A DNA stretch of 35,293 nt from an uncultured Ruminococcus sp. (GTDB taxonomy: Bacteria > Bacillota > Clostridia > Oscillospirales > Ruminococcaceae), in assembly GCA_900752785.1 (NCBI GenBank), contig CAADWP010000160.1, forward strand, positions 1 through 35,293, written 5' to 3'. This document shows positions 1-7,457 of this stretch, piece by piece; position 1 is the stretch's first letter; each line of letters starts with the position of its first letter. The position numbers and the translations under genes are program-made. The notes under the pieces were generated by a model, which worked only from the letters and a program-made list of their open reading frames with translations, was not told where the DNA came from and did no database searches.

Positions 1-136
1 AAGAATAGCCGCCTGCCGTATTTGAGATCAGTGAGAAGAACTCCTGAGTACCGAGGTAGTTGATCCATGGATAGGGTGTTTTGGGGGAATTGATAACATA
101 TTCCTTATTAGCGTCGTCAAAAAATCCGAACTTCAT
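1..136 (-). CDS. GH94 cellobiose/cellodextrin phosphorylase, N-terminal fragment (runs off left edge)
   Basis: Only the first 45 codons lie in the window. The reverse strand starts [20 protein letters not shown] and continues with [19 protein letters not shown] and AGGYS, which I recognise as the N-terminus of GH94 phosphorylases. These cytoplasmic enzymes use phosphate to split cellobiose or longer cellodextrins into glucose 1-phosphate and a shorter sugar. An AAGGAGT ribosome site lies about 7 bases before the ATG at 136, and a good promoter sits at 196-224. The job fits the cellulases at the other end of the window. Cellobiose and cellodextrin phosphorylase cannot be told apart from this piece. 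Confidence 0.82.
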   Translation of the reverse strand, partial: MKFGFFDDANKEYVINSPKTPYPWINYLGTQEFFSLISNTAGGYS

Positions 137-195
137 AATAATACTCCTTTATTTTGATAAGCGGCTATCATGAGCTATAAAACCGCATTACTGAC

Positions 196-224
196 ATTAT
201 AACATATTTTTCATTATATTACAA
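196..224 (-). promoter_or_regulatory. Sigma-A promoter for the GH94 gene
   Basis: On the minus strand, TTGTAA and TATAAT are separated by exactly 17 bases. The -10 box is at 196-201. The leader between it and the ATG at 136 contains a GCGG...CCGC inverted repeat (about 161-186) that could form a weak hairpin. Confidence 0.7.
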
Positions 225-293
225 GAGTTACCGGAAAAATTACACTGTATTTTTTTATAATTAAAATTTGTGCGATATGCCATGAATGACAAA

Positions 294-340
294 CAAAAAG
301 CTCTTGATTTGTGCAAATTATCCTGCTTCAAATCAAGAGC
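294..340 (-). terminator. Rho-independent terminator after the small exported protein gene
   Basis: The 12-base arms 300-311 and 329-340 (GCTCTTGATTTG and its complement) are a perfect inverted repeat. On the minus strand the stem is followed by TTTTTG. It lies just past the stop codon at 349. Confidence 0.8.
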
Positions 341-348
341 CGTTTTGA

Positions 349-852
349 TCAATAACCCATTTCGTTGACAAGCCATCCATCGTCGGTAAGAATCAGCGTG
401 ATATGCTTTGTCTTTATTCCGCTTGACTCAGACATCATGTGCTGATACTTCCGATTGTACTGTATATCATACTCAACGTCATACGAAACTTTTTCGTAAA
501 TTTTCCCATCGTACCAATAAGCCTGCGACAAATAAATCTGATCGCCCTTGCTTATATCATAAACAGTTACACTGTTCACCGCATCGTCGGGAAGAACAGA
601 CAATTCGCATCCGTTATTGATTTGGCGCTGATCGCTTAGCGAAATTGATTTCCCGGGATTGCTGACAAAATCGTATATTACTTTTTCCTGCTCCGTAACA
701 GGCTTGAAGACTCCACGTTCAAGAGCGGATCCCGTCACACCCGTCTTTGATTCCGCTTTATCGTTTTTCAAGTATGAAGCGCCCATAAAAGCGCATGTCG
801 AACAAGCCGCGAGCATCAGACAAATGACAGCTATTGCTTTTTTGTTTTTCAT
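349..852 (-). CDS. Small exported protein, possible lipoprotein, unknown function
   Basis: A 167-residue protein that I do not recognise. It begins with basic residues (MKNKK) and a hydrophobic stretch to about residue 28, so it is exported or membrane anchored. LAAC at 14-17 looks like a lipobox with Cys17, but the hydrophobic run continues after it (CAFMGASYL), so a plain membrane anchor is also possible. The remainder is polar, with a beta-rich look (VTVYDISKGDQIYLSQAYWY, ITLILTDDGWLVNEMGY), ending in a style common in small NTF2-like or immunity-type extracytoplasmic proteins; that resemblance is weak. It is a single-gene unit with its own terminator at 294-340. Confidence 0.7.
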   Translation of the reverse strand: MKNKKAIAVICLMLAACSTCAFMGASYLKNDKAESKTGVTGSALERGVFKPVTEQEKVIYDFVSNPGKSISLSDQRQINNGCELSVLPDDAVNSVTVYDISKGDQIYLSQAYWYDGKIYEKVSYDVEYDIQYNRKYQHMMSESSGIKTKHITLILTDDGWLVNEMGY

Positions 853-920
853 AAAATACCGACTTTCATAATTTTTAACCGTTCTTCTGTTAATATATCA
901 TAAAATTATTATAACTTGTC

Positions 921-1931
921 TCATACCTTCGAGAAGAACCGCTGATGCGAATGAAAGCTTTCACCCGGTCTGACCTCATGATATCCCGTAACATCGGCAG
1001 GCAGCGAAAGATTAGGAGCATCGATCATAGCCGTCATAGGCTCGGGACAGAAGTAATGATTAAAGCCGCGGTCGTTCCAAATTATCCAGAATTTGTACTC
1101 CTCAGACACCTCGTAGCAGAGCTTCTTTCCGCTTTCAATATCCTCTGCAATTATTCCATGAAATTTCTCATGATCCAGATCGGCATATTCACCGAAATAC
1201 ATATCGTTATCAACGACTTGAAGCACAGGACACTTGTTTCCCGTTTTATATTCAAGGTCATACATCGTAAGAGTTTTAAGACGTTCTGTCGGCAGACATC
1301 TTTCGTTAAGCTCGCACTTCTTTCCAACAGGAACGGTCAGGCGGATATTGCCCTCTTTTCCGCCGTCAACAAATGGGGAGTTTATGGTAGTATGCGAAGC
1401 CAGCGACATCGGAAGAACCTTTTCACCCGAAGTATTTGTAAACGTTATATCCTGTTCAAGTCCATGTTCCGAAAGTGTAAAAGTATATTCCGCTACAAAC
1501 TTTACCGGAAGAAAGCTGAAAAACTCGTCGTTTTCGTCATAAACATAACGCGTCTTGACCCATGCGCAGTTGCTGTCGGCATTATGTTCGACTACTTCAT
1601 GAACTCTTTTATGAAGGAAGCCATGGATATGATTGTTATATGGAGCTTTTTCATTTATAGGAAGCTGATAGACCGCATCGGAGGTTTTAAGAACGCCATC
1701 CGCAAAACGATTGGGAAGATAGAGCGTTGGAAGCCCCCAGACCTCAGCCGATTGTCTTATGGTATCAGCCGAATTATCGGCATTGAAGCGAAAAAATTCT
1801 ATACCGTTGTTATTATCTCTGAGTCTTATCACATTTGATCCGATCTCATAGGCGACAATAGCCTCATAGCCGCCGGCCGTCAGTCTAACGCAGGAAGTTC
1901 CATTAAAATTAAAGATCTGTGTTGAATTCAT
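921..1931 (-). CDS. Aldose 1-epimerase (galactose mutarotase) family protein
   Basis: A 336-residue protein of the aldose 1-epimerase fold, which converts alpha and beta anomers of free sugars or acts on related hexose derivatives. Family-like segments are the early GGYEAIVAYEIGSNVIRLRD, a His-rich NNHIHGF near residue 99, and LPMSLASHTTINSPF in the middle, where this family keeps an active-site His; it ends in a beta-strand-rich region. An upstream in-frame ATG at 2003 exists, but AAAGGA sits 9 bases before the ATG at 1931, and the perfect promoter at 2020-2048 puts the -10 box at 2020-2025, so transcription would start at or downstream of the ATG at 2003; 1931 is therefore preferred. The exact sugar is unknown. 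It is divergent from the zinc-ribbon/TPM pair. Confidence 0.78.
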   Translation of the reverse strand: MNSTQIFNFNGTSCVRLTAGGYEAIVAYEIGSNVIRLRDNNNGIEFFRFNADNSADTIRQSAEVWGLPTLYLPNRFADGVLKTSDAVYQLPINEKAPYNNHIHGFLHKRVHEVVEHNADSNCAWVKTRYVYDENDEFFSFLPVKFVAEYTFTLSEHGLEQDITFTNTSGEKVLPMSLASHTTINSPFVDGGKEGNIRLTVPVGKKCELNERCLPTERLKTLTMYDLEYKTGNKCPVLQVVDNDMYFGEYADLDHEKFHGIIAEDIESGKKLCYEVSEEYKFWIIWNDRGFNHYFCPEPMTAMIDAPNLSLPADVTGYHEVRPGESFHSHQRFFSKV

Positions 1932-2019
1932 TTCTACCATTCCTTTCGAGCAATACCGCAGAATTGCCATAAGCTGCATAGCTTGTCCGCATAAAACGCA
2001 CAAAATACCATATACATAT

Positions 2020-2048
2020 ATTATAATAAATTAAAGGATAAATGTCAA
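2020..2048 (-). promoter_or_regulatory. Perfect-consensus sigma-A promoter for the epimerase gene
   Basis: On the minus strand TTGACA and TATAAT are separated by 17 bases, the exact consensus. The -10 box is 2020-2025. This is the strongest promoter match in the window. Confidence 0.85.
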
Positions 2049-2078
2049 GTATTTCTATGCATTTTGCACTTGAAATTT

Positions 2079-2110
2079 GTTTAGTTATCAATGATAGTTG
2101 ACAACTAAAC
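2079..2110. promoter_or_regulatory. Palindromic operator candidate between divergent promoters
   Basis: Arms of 13 bases (2079-2091 and 2098-2110, GTTTAGTTATCAA against TTGACAACTAAAC) pair with one mismatch around a 6-base centre. The site lies between the -35 boxes of the epimerase promoter (2043-2048) and of the zinc-ribbon/TPM promoter (2141-2146). Size and position suit a dimeric repressor. No regulator gene is adjacent. Confidence 0.5.
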
Positions 2111-2140
2111 AGTTGATTTAAGTAAATTTTCGCTTATCTA

Positions 2141-2169
2141 TTGCAATAATCGTATTTTTATGATAATAT
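2141..2169 (+). promoter_or_regulatory. Sigma-A promoter for the zinc-ribbon/TPM operon
   Basis: TTGCAA (2141-2146) and TAATAT (2164-2169) are separated by 17 bases. AAAGGAG follows about 25 bases later, 10 bases ahead of the ATG at 2207. Confidence 0.6.
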
Positions 2170-2206
2170 ATAAAAGAAAATCTATTCCGTAAAGGAGCTG
2201 ATATTT

Positions 2207-3265
2207 ATGGACGCAGCCCAGTATAAATGTCCAAACTGCACTGCCGAGCTGAAATTTGATCCGATATCCCAGAAGCTGCACTGCGAATACTGCCGCAGCA
2301 GCTTTACGATCGAAGATATAAAGAAAATATGCGCGGATGCAGAAAACAGCATTCCCGACCCTGCCGACGTTCAATCTCAACAAGATTTCGAAGAACACAC
2401 GAATTTATATCATTGCGCAAGCTGTGGAGCAGACATAATGGCTGACGACCAGCAAACTGCTCTTTTTTGCTACTATTGCCATAATCCCGTTATTCTCTCG
2501 GGAAAGCTCACTGGAAAATACAAGCCGAGCAAAGTAATCGGCTTCAAGCTTACTAAGGATCAGGCAACATCGCAATTCAAAAAATGGATAGGCAATCGGA
2601 GGTTCGTTCCCAACGACTTTAAAAGCAGTCAGCAGCTTGAAAAAATAACAGGTCTTTACGTTCCTTTCTGGATAGCCGACTGCGATCTTAAAGTGGATTT
2701 CTGCGCTATTGGAAAACAGGTGCGAAGCTGGACCTCGGGCGGTTATTCCTATACTGAAACAAAGGAATACAGAGTCGTCCGCAACGCCAACATCTATACC
2801 GACGGAATCCCTGCGGACGGAGAAAGCAAGATCGACGACCTGCTTATGGAATCTATCGAGCCTTTCGACTATAAGGAGCTTAAAGATTTCTCCATGTCCT
2901 ATCTCAGCGGCTTCTTTGCCGATAAATACGATGTTGATAAAGCCGAGGTTTTCCCACGTATACGTATCCGCGCCGCAGAGGCAGGAAAAAAAGTAATACG
3001 CGACAGTATCCGTTCATATTCATCTCTTAACGTTTCAGTCGAAAATTACAGCATCATGAATACCACATGGCAGTACATCATGCTTCCCGTCTGGTTCATG
3101 ACCTATAAATATAAAGACAAAATGTACGAATTTGCCATTAACGGTCAGACCGGACGGCTTGCTGGAACTCCTCCTCTTGATAAAGGCAAGCTCAGCCGAT
3201 TCTGCATCGGTATAGGCGCAGCGGCAGCGCTTCTGACCTACTTGATCGGAGGTGTTATTCTCTGA
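2207..3265 (+). CDS. Double zinc-ribbon membrane-tail protein
   Basis: A 352-residue protein with two CxxC...CxxC zinc ribbons at the N-terminus: Cys8/11 with Cys26/29 and Cys70/73 with Cys88/91. A conserved-looking middle follows (LTGKYKPSKVIGFKLTKDQA near 98-117, then ITGLYVPFWIADCDLKVDF), and a single membrane helix lies at about 330-350 with essentially no tail. Such proteins are often labelled TFIIB-type zinc ribbon or helicase-like in Firmicutes, but no helicase motif is present here and the function is unknown. Its stop codon overlaps the next ATG by one base (TGATG), so it is translationally coupled to the TPM protein; the two probably work together at the membrane. Confidence 0.8.
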   Translation: MDAAQYKCPNCTAELKFDPISQKLHCEYCRSSFTIEDIKKICADAENSIPDPADVQSQQDFEEHTNLYHCASCGADIMADDQQTALFCYYCHNPVILSGKLTGKYKPSKVIGFKLTKDQATSQFKKWIGNRRFVPNDFKSSQQLEKITGLYVPFWIADCDLKVDFCAIGKQVRSWTSGGYSYTETKEYRVVRNANIYTDGIPADGESKIDDLLMESIEPFDYKELKDFSMSYLSGFFADKYDVDKAEVFPRIRIRAAEAGKKVIRDSIRSYSSLNVSVENYSIMNTTWQYIMLPVWFMTYKYKDKMYEFAINGQTGRLAGTPPLDKGKLSRFCIGIGAAAALLTYLIGGVIL

Positions 3266-4188
3266 TGATAAAAAAGATATTCAAAGGGATCTTACTTGCC
3301 GCCGCCATTTTAATCTGTTCAGCCTTAATAGCAAAGCTTCCCATAAATACGGGAAAAAATCTTCATAAGGGCTTAGGCGAATATAACGAACTCTGCGGCA
3401 TTTCCGATTCTGTCGATCTTATGGACAAATCCGAAACAAAAAAGCTTAACAGTCTCATACGTGAAACCGCAGACGAAACAAAACTGAATATTATGATCCA
3501 TCTCGGTAATATGCATATGCCAACCGACGAACAGGCTCTCGAAGCCTGCCACACTTTTTACGACCAGACCTATGGAGAATATACCGACGGAATTTTTGTT
3601 TACCTTGACTTCGCCGGCAGTTCAAGTGCGATAGACGCTATATCCACAAGCGGTAAGGCTCATATAATATATAAAGATCATATCCGAGATCTCTTAAATG
3701 CCATGTATGTCTATCTGCCGGCAAGCGGCGAGAAGATATACTCCGAAGATGTTTCAATGGCGATCGAGGCGTTCTGTGAAAAACTCAAGCAATATAAAAA
3801 GGATTTTAAACCGAATTCATTTGAATACGAATACGATTCTAAGGCTAAGACTCCGGTCTACACCTACTTCCGCGGCGATAAGCTTTATATCACTAAGCAA
3901 AAAGCGCCCGGAGCACGCTTCAAAGTAATGCTCATAGGCTCTCTTATCGGCACCATTCTGTCCCTGATACTGTATTTTTCGATAAAGAGAACTTATAAAT
4001 TTAAAGGATCTACGAATCCAAGCGTTTATGTCTCTCATGGAGAAACGACCTTTAACGAAAAGTCTGATACATATATCCGCAGCTACACCACAAGACATAA
4101 GATACAGTCCAACTCAGGAGGAGGCTCTCATTCAGGAGGCGGAGGCGGTCACAGCGGAAGCCATGGCGGCGGTACCGGTCACAGATAA
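3265..4188 (+). CDS. TPM-domain membrane protein with Gly/His/Ser tail
   Basis: A 307-residue protein with an N-terminal membrane segment (about 8-24), a TPM-like domain at about 40-170 (YNELCGISDSVDLMDKSETKK, DGIFVYLDF), a second membrane helix at about 221-240 and a low-complexity tail rich in Gly, His and Ser (about 285-307). The layout resembles the YgcG/TPM family of surface-facing membrane proteins, whose role is poorly defined; plant TPM proteins are phosphatases linked to photosystem II repair, which need not apply. The His-rich tail could bind metal, matching the zinc ribbons of its coupled neighbour; this is inference. It starts on the ATG overlapping the previous stop. Confidence 0.78.
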   Translation: MIKKIFKGILLAAAILICSALIAKLPINTGKNLHKGLGEYNELCGISDSVDLMDKSETKKLNSLIRETADETKLNIMIHLGNMHMPTDEQALEACHTFYDQTYGEYTDGIFVYLDFAGSSSAIDAISTSGKAHIIYKDHIRDLLNAMYVYLPASGEKIYSEDVSMAIEAFCEKLKQYKKDFKPNSFEYEYDSKAKTPVYTYFRGDKLYITKQKAPGARFKVMLIGSLIGTILSLILYFSIKRTYKFKGSTNPSVYVSHGETTFNEKSDTYIRSYTTRHKIQSNSGGGSHSGGGGGHSGSHGGGTGHR

Positions 4189-4210
4189 AACTTGGTCATA
4201 TTAAATAAAA

Positions 4211-4240
4211 AATAAGCTCCCGATAAATCGGGAGCTTTAA
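4211..4240. terminator. Bidirectional terminator between convergent operons
   Basis: An 11-base perfect inverted repeat (4214-4224 and 4227-4237, core GCTCCCG/CGGGAGC) has a T-rich run after it on the plus strand and ATTTTTTATTT after it on the minus strand. It ends the TPM operon (plus) and the oxidoreductase operon (minus). Confidence 0.8.
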
Positions 4241-4282
4241 ATTTAAGCTTGTTCATTGAAAAACATTGAAATAATTGCAATT

Positions 4283-4622
4283 TTACTTCGCAGTCTTTTT
4301 TGAAACCACAGCCGCAGACGGCTTAACAGCATCCGCCGCTTCATTTTTTACGTTAAAAAGCTGTATAGACAAAGCAACCAGCAGCACAAGGTTAATAATA
4401 GAAAGGTATTCAAATTTAACCGCTGTGATATTGAACAGGTATGGCGTCCAGCTTAACAGGCTTATAAGATTCACGGCAAATGCGATCCACCATCCCTTTT
4501 TATTGACAGCAGCATATAAGGTACGTTATACTCACCTATTTCATGATCGACACTGCGGCAAAACCAAGTATCAAAACGTGCTTTTGAATAAAATCTATTA
4601 TTTTAGCCTCAATTTTACTCAT
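4283..4622 (-). pseudogene. Internally deleted membrane protein remnant (possible GT39/Gpi18-like glycosyltransferase)
   Basis: Two pieces of what looks like one gene remain. An ATG at 4622, 13 bases after the gamma-subunit stop, opens MSKIEAKIIDFIQKHVLILG and FAAVSIMK, then a stop at about 4542-4544. In another frame, just after a TAA (about 4525-4527), the sequence reads RTLYAAVNKKGWWIAFAVNL and continues through two hydrophobic helices to SIQLFNVKNEAADAVKP and the stop at 4283. The first piece resembles the N-terminus, and the second the C-terminus, of multi-pass Clostridial mannosyltransferase-like proteins. The large middle, with most membrane helices and the catalytic part, would be missing. 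The alternative is an unrelated 63-residue or longer membrane peptide using GTG at 4474. Confidence 0.5.
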
Positions 4623-4635
4623 TTTCAATTTTTCT

Positions 4636-5166
4636 CTAAGCGTTCATTCCAAGCTCGATAGCCTTAAAGTTATTGGGAATAAGCTGAGCCTTTGAGGGAG
4701 GAACAACCTTTTCAATAGCCTTTTTCATTGTATCGAGGGAGCAGATCTCGGTTTCCTTGAGAACCTTTCCAAGTAAAATAATATTAGAACCGCCCTTGAG
4801 AGCGTTATCGTCGGCGAGCTGCTGTGAGGGGATTCCAAAAATGCCGATATCGGTTCTTGTGCAGTCGTTTTCGATCATGGTACTGTCAAAGAACACCTTG
4901 CCGCCCGGCTTTACTGAGCTTACGAACTTGTCGAAGGACGGCTGATTCATAGCAATGAGGATATCGGGAGTAAGAACAAGCGGAGAGCCGATCGGATCGT
5001 CGGAAATGCAGACGGAGCAGTTACAGGTTCCGCCTCTCATTTCGGGACCGTAGGAAGGAAGCCACGAAAGCTCCTTATTGTCCATAAGACCGCAGTATGC
5101 AAGTATTTTTCCGGCAAAAAGGATTCCCTGTCCGCCGAAGCCTGCGAGAAGAATTTCAGTAGTCAT
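4636..5166 (-). CDS. korC: 2-oxoacid:ferredoxin oxidoreductase, gamma subunit
   Basis: A 176-residue subunit of the four-part 2-oxoacid:ferredoxin oxidoreductase that makes (or consumes) an acyl-CoA with reduced ferredoxin and CO2. It carries the glycine-rich GFGGQG at 9-14 near the N-terminus, then [20 protein letters not shown], both typical of the gamma family. The ATG overlaps the beta-subunit stop by one base (TAATG), so synthesis is coupled. The substrate is uncertain: branched-chain oxoacid (VOR) and 2-oxoglutarate (KOR) enzymes look alike at this level, so the symbol follows the KOR scheme only for convenience. Confidence 0.88.
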   Translation of the reverse strand: MTTEILLAGFGGQGILFAGKILAYCGLMDNKELSWLPSYGPEMRGGTCNCSVCISDDPIGSPLVLTPDILIAMNQPSFDKFVSSVKPGGKVFFDSTMIENDCTRTDIGIFGIPSQQLADDNALKGGSNIILLGKVLKETEICSLDTMKKAIEKVVPPSKAQLIPNNFKAIELGMNA

Positions 5167-5921
5167 TACTTATTGCCTCCTTCTGCTGTGATGTCTTTAT
5201 AAACGCCAAGAGGATAATAAGGGATCATCTCGTCCTGAAGCCGCTTGATAGCTTCGAGAGGTGAAAGTCCCCAGTTTGTGGGGCAGGTCGAGAGAACTTC
5301 GACAATAGAGAAGCCTTTCTTTTCTTTCTGATTCTCAAAAGCCTTTCGGATAGCTTTTTTAGCTTCACGGATATGCGGAACGGTATCAACGGCAACACGC
5401 TGAGCAAGAGCCGTTCCCGTGAGTGTGGAAAGCATCTCGCAAACTCTTACAGGATAGCCTGCAAGCTGAGGATCACGTCCGAACGGAGTAGTCTGAGTTA
5501 CCTGACCCGGGAGAGTTGTAGGAGCCATCTGACCGCCGGTCATGCCGTAGATCGTGTTATTGATAAAGATAACGACAATATTTTCGCCTCTTGTAGCGGA
5601 ATGAACCGTTTCGGCAGTACCAATAGCGGCAAGATCGCCGTCTCCCTGATATGTAAATACAAACTTATCGGGATTAGTCCTCTTAACGCCCGTAGCAACA
5701 GCCGGAGCACGTCCGTGAGGAGCCTCGATCATATCGCAGTTAAAATAATCGTAAGCCATAACGGAACAGCCTACAGGGCATACTCCGATAGTGTCGCCCT
5801 CGATACCCATTTCATCAAGAACCTCGCAGAGAATCCTGTGAACGATACCATGAGTACAGCCGGGACAATAGTGGAGAGGGATATCGCAGAGCGACTTTGG
5901 TCTTTCAAATACAACAGCCAT
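5166..5921 (-). CDS. korB: 2-oxoacid:ferredoxin oxidoreductase, beta subunit (TPP-binding)
   Basis: A 251-residue thiamine-pyrophosphate subunit. CPGC at 19-22 and further cysteines near 48-52 are in the usual N-terminal places, and the TPP motif is GDGDLAAIGTAE from about 93 followed by NNTIYGMTGGQ from about 121. It forms the active site together with the alpha subunit and passes electrons to the ferredoxin-like delta subunit. Its ATG overlaps the alpha stop and its stop overlaps the gamma ATG, each by one base (TAATG), which suits equal amounts of each subunit. Family length is normal. Confidence 0.9.
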   Translation of the reverse strand: MAVVFERPKSLCDIPLHYCPGCTHGIVHRILCEVLDEMGIEGDTIGVCPVGCSVMAYDYFNCDMIEAPHGRAPAVATGVKRTNPDKFVFTYQGDGDLAAIGTAETVHSATRGENIVVIFINNTIYGMTGGQMAPTTLPGQVTQTTPFGRDPQLAGYPVRVCEMLSTLTGTALAQRVAVDTVPHIREAKKAIRKAFENQKEKKGFSIVEVLSTCPTNWGLSPLEAIKRLQDEMIPYYPLGVYKDITAEGGNK

Positions 5922-6979
5922 TATTCAGCACCTCCGACTTTTTTGATCTCAGCAAGAACCTCTGCGGGAGTAGGAATTACTCCGCCCGTTCTGCCGAAAA
6001 ATTCAACAGGCTTAGAGCAGTTTATAGCAAGCTTGATGTCGTCGATCATCTGACCCATTGACATTTCAACGCTAAGAAGCTTCTTTGCATTTTTAGCAGC
6101 CTCGTTAAGCTCCTTAACAGGGAAAGGCCAGAGAGTTCTCGGACGGAAAAGGCCTGCCTTGATGCCTAAAGCTCTCGCTTCGTTTACGGCAGATTTTACA
6201 ACTCTTGCCGTTGCACCGAAAGCGCAGAGAAGAATGTCACAATCCTCTGTAAGATAAAGCTCCGCGTCAGTCTCGTTAGCCTTGATCTGCTCATATCTTT
6301 CAAAACGATCCATAACGGACTTCTGAAGCTGGTCGGGCTGGAGATAGAGTGAATTAATAATATGATGCTCTCTCTTGCCCTTATGACCCGTAGCAGCCCA
6401 TGAGGACTTGTCTGTTGCATTAGGGTTAATTTCGGGGAACGATACAGGCTCCATCATCTGACCGAGCAGACCGTCCGCAAGGATCATAGCCGGAACTCTG
6501 TATTTATCGGCTCTGTCAAATGCCTTTACAACGAAATCAACCATTTCCTGAACAGAAGCCGGAGCAAATACCATAATGTGGAAATCGCCGTGACCGAGAG
6601 CCTTTGTTGCCTGCCAGTAGTCAGCCTGAGAGGGCTGGATACCGCCAAGACCGGGGCCGCCTCTCTGAACGTTGATGATTACGGCAGGGAGATCCGAACC
6701 GGCAATATAGGAGATACCCTCGCTCTTAAGGGAGATTCCGGGAGACGACGAGGAGGTCATAGCGCGAACTCCTGTAGATGCAGCACCGAGAACCATATTG
6801 ATAGCGGCGATCTCGGATTCAGCCTGTAGGAACACGCCTCCTGCTTTATTCATACGCTTAGCCATATAAGCGGCAAGTTCAGTCTGGGGAGTGATCGGGT
6901 AACCGAAAAAGCACTTACAGCCTGCACGAATAGCAGCCTCGGCGAGAGCCTCGTTACCTTTCATAAGATTTCTTTCCAA
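5921..6979 (-). CDS. korA: 2-oxoacid:ferredoxin oxidoreductase, alpha subunit
   Basis: A 352-residue alpha subunit, recognisable from LMKGNEALAEAAIRAGC, FFGYPITPQTELA, the QAESEIAAINMVLGAA segment and TSSSSPGISLKSEGISY. Proteins of this type are also annotated VorB (3-methyl-2-oxobutanoate dehydrogenase subunit). Start choice: a TTG at 6979 has AAGGAG 9 bases upstream and gives MERNLMKGNEAL, which matches the usual few residues before LMKGNEA; the ATG at 6964 is a fallback, with GGAAAG 7 bases upstream. It acts in the cytoplasm with the other three subunits, probably in branched-chain oxoacid or 2-oxoglutarate metabolism. Confidence 0.88.
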   Translation of the reverse strand: MERNLMKGNEALAEAAIRAGCKCFFGYPITPQTELAAYMAKRMNKAGGVFLQAESEIAAINMVLGAASTGVRAMTSSSSPGISLKSEGISYIAGSDLPAVIINVQRGGPGLGGIQPSQADYWQATKALGHGDFHIMVFAPASVQEMVDFVVKAFDRADKYRVPAMILADGLLGQMMEPVSFPEINPNATDKSSWAATGHKGKREHHIINSLYLQPDQLQKSVMDRFERYEQIKANETDAELYLTEDCDILLCAFGATARVVKSAVNEARALGIKAGLFRPRTLWPFPVKELNEAAKNAKKLLSVEMSMGQMIDDIKLAINCSKPVEFFGRTGGVIPTPAEVLAEIKKVGGAE

Positions 6980-7014
6980 AGCTAAACAGCTCCTTTCAAA
7001 CAATTTAAGAGTAA

Positions 7015-7221
7015 TTATTTTTCAACAATAATAGCACAGTCAGGACACATCATTGCGCACATAGCACAGCTGATGCAGGCTGATTCGTCGGTACACTCTG
7101 CGTAGAAATATCCCTTTTTATTACGCTTTTCTTTCTGCAAAGAAACGATACTCTTAGGACAGGCGGCAGTGCAGAGACCGCAGCCCTTGCAGCGCTCGGT
7201 AATAACCGTCATTTTTGCCAT
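7015..7221 (-). CDS. korD: 2-oxoacid:ferredoxin oxidoreductase, delta subunit (2x[4Fe-4S] ferredoxin)
   Basis: A 68-residue ferredoxin-like subunit with two cluster motifs, CKGCGLCTAACP and CISCAMCAMMCP. It takes electrons from the TPP site toward soluble ferredoxin. An ATG three codons upstream exists, but GGGAG lies 9 bases before the ATG at 7221, so MAKMTVITERC is the better start. It is first of the four subunit genes. The gap upstream (7222-7457) holds a long hairpin. Confidence 0.9.
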   Translation of the reverse strand: MAKMTVITERCKGCGLCTAACPKSIVSLQKEKRNKKGYFYAECTDESACISCAMCAMMCPDCAIIVEK

Positions 7222-7252
7222 TTGACACACTCCCTTCGATTAGAGTTGTATT

Positions 7253-7414
7253 AGACTTCCTCGAAAATTAAAAATTGCCGTCTGACTTGTCTTTTTTACT
7301 CACAGCTTTGTCAGCTTTCCTTGAAATACACCAAGTATTTCTGCGGAAACCTGACTTTGCCGTGCGCAAAAAGATCCTGCGCCATACAGCACTTTTTAGT
7401 TTCCGAGGAAGTCT
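7253..7414. repeat. Long imperfect inverted repeat (about 160-base hairpin)
   Basis: The left end AGACTTCCTCGAAAATTAAA and the complement of the right end, AGACTTCCTCGGAAACTAAA, match, and the match continues with gaps through most of both arms to a centre near 7332 (AAATAC...GTATTT). If transcribed from the promoter at 8165-8193, it would form one long RNA hairpin between the ATPase gene and korD. The size and ends suit a small non-autonomous element; no target duplication was identified. Confidence 0.7.
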
Positions 7415-7457
7415 ATTGATAAACCATGAGATGATCTCACAGAATATATAGCCTATA

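Noticed and set aside
945..1838. Long plus-strand open frame (297 codons) across the epimerase gene
   Set aside because: It is antisense to a gene with family motifs, a consensus promoter and a ribosome site; it has none of these itself.
5373..6053. Plus-strand open frame (226 codons) across the oxidoreductase subunits
   Set aside because: Antisense to the korA and korB coding motifs, no start signals.
7253..7414. The long hairpin as a rho-independent terminator
   Set aside because: It lies inside a likely operon, is about five times longer than usual and lacks a clean T run at its end.
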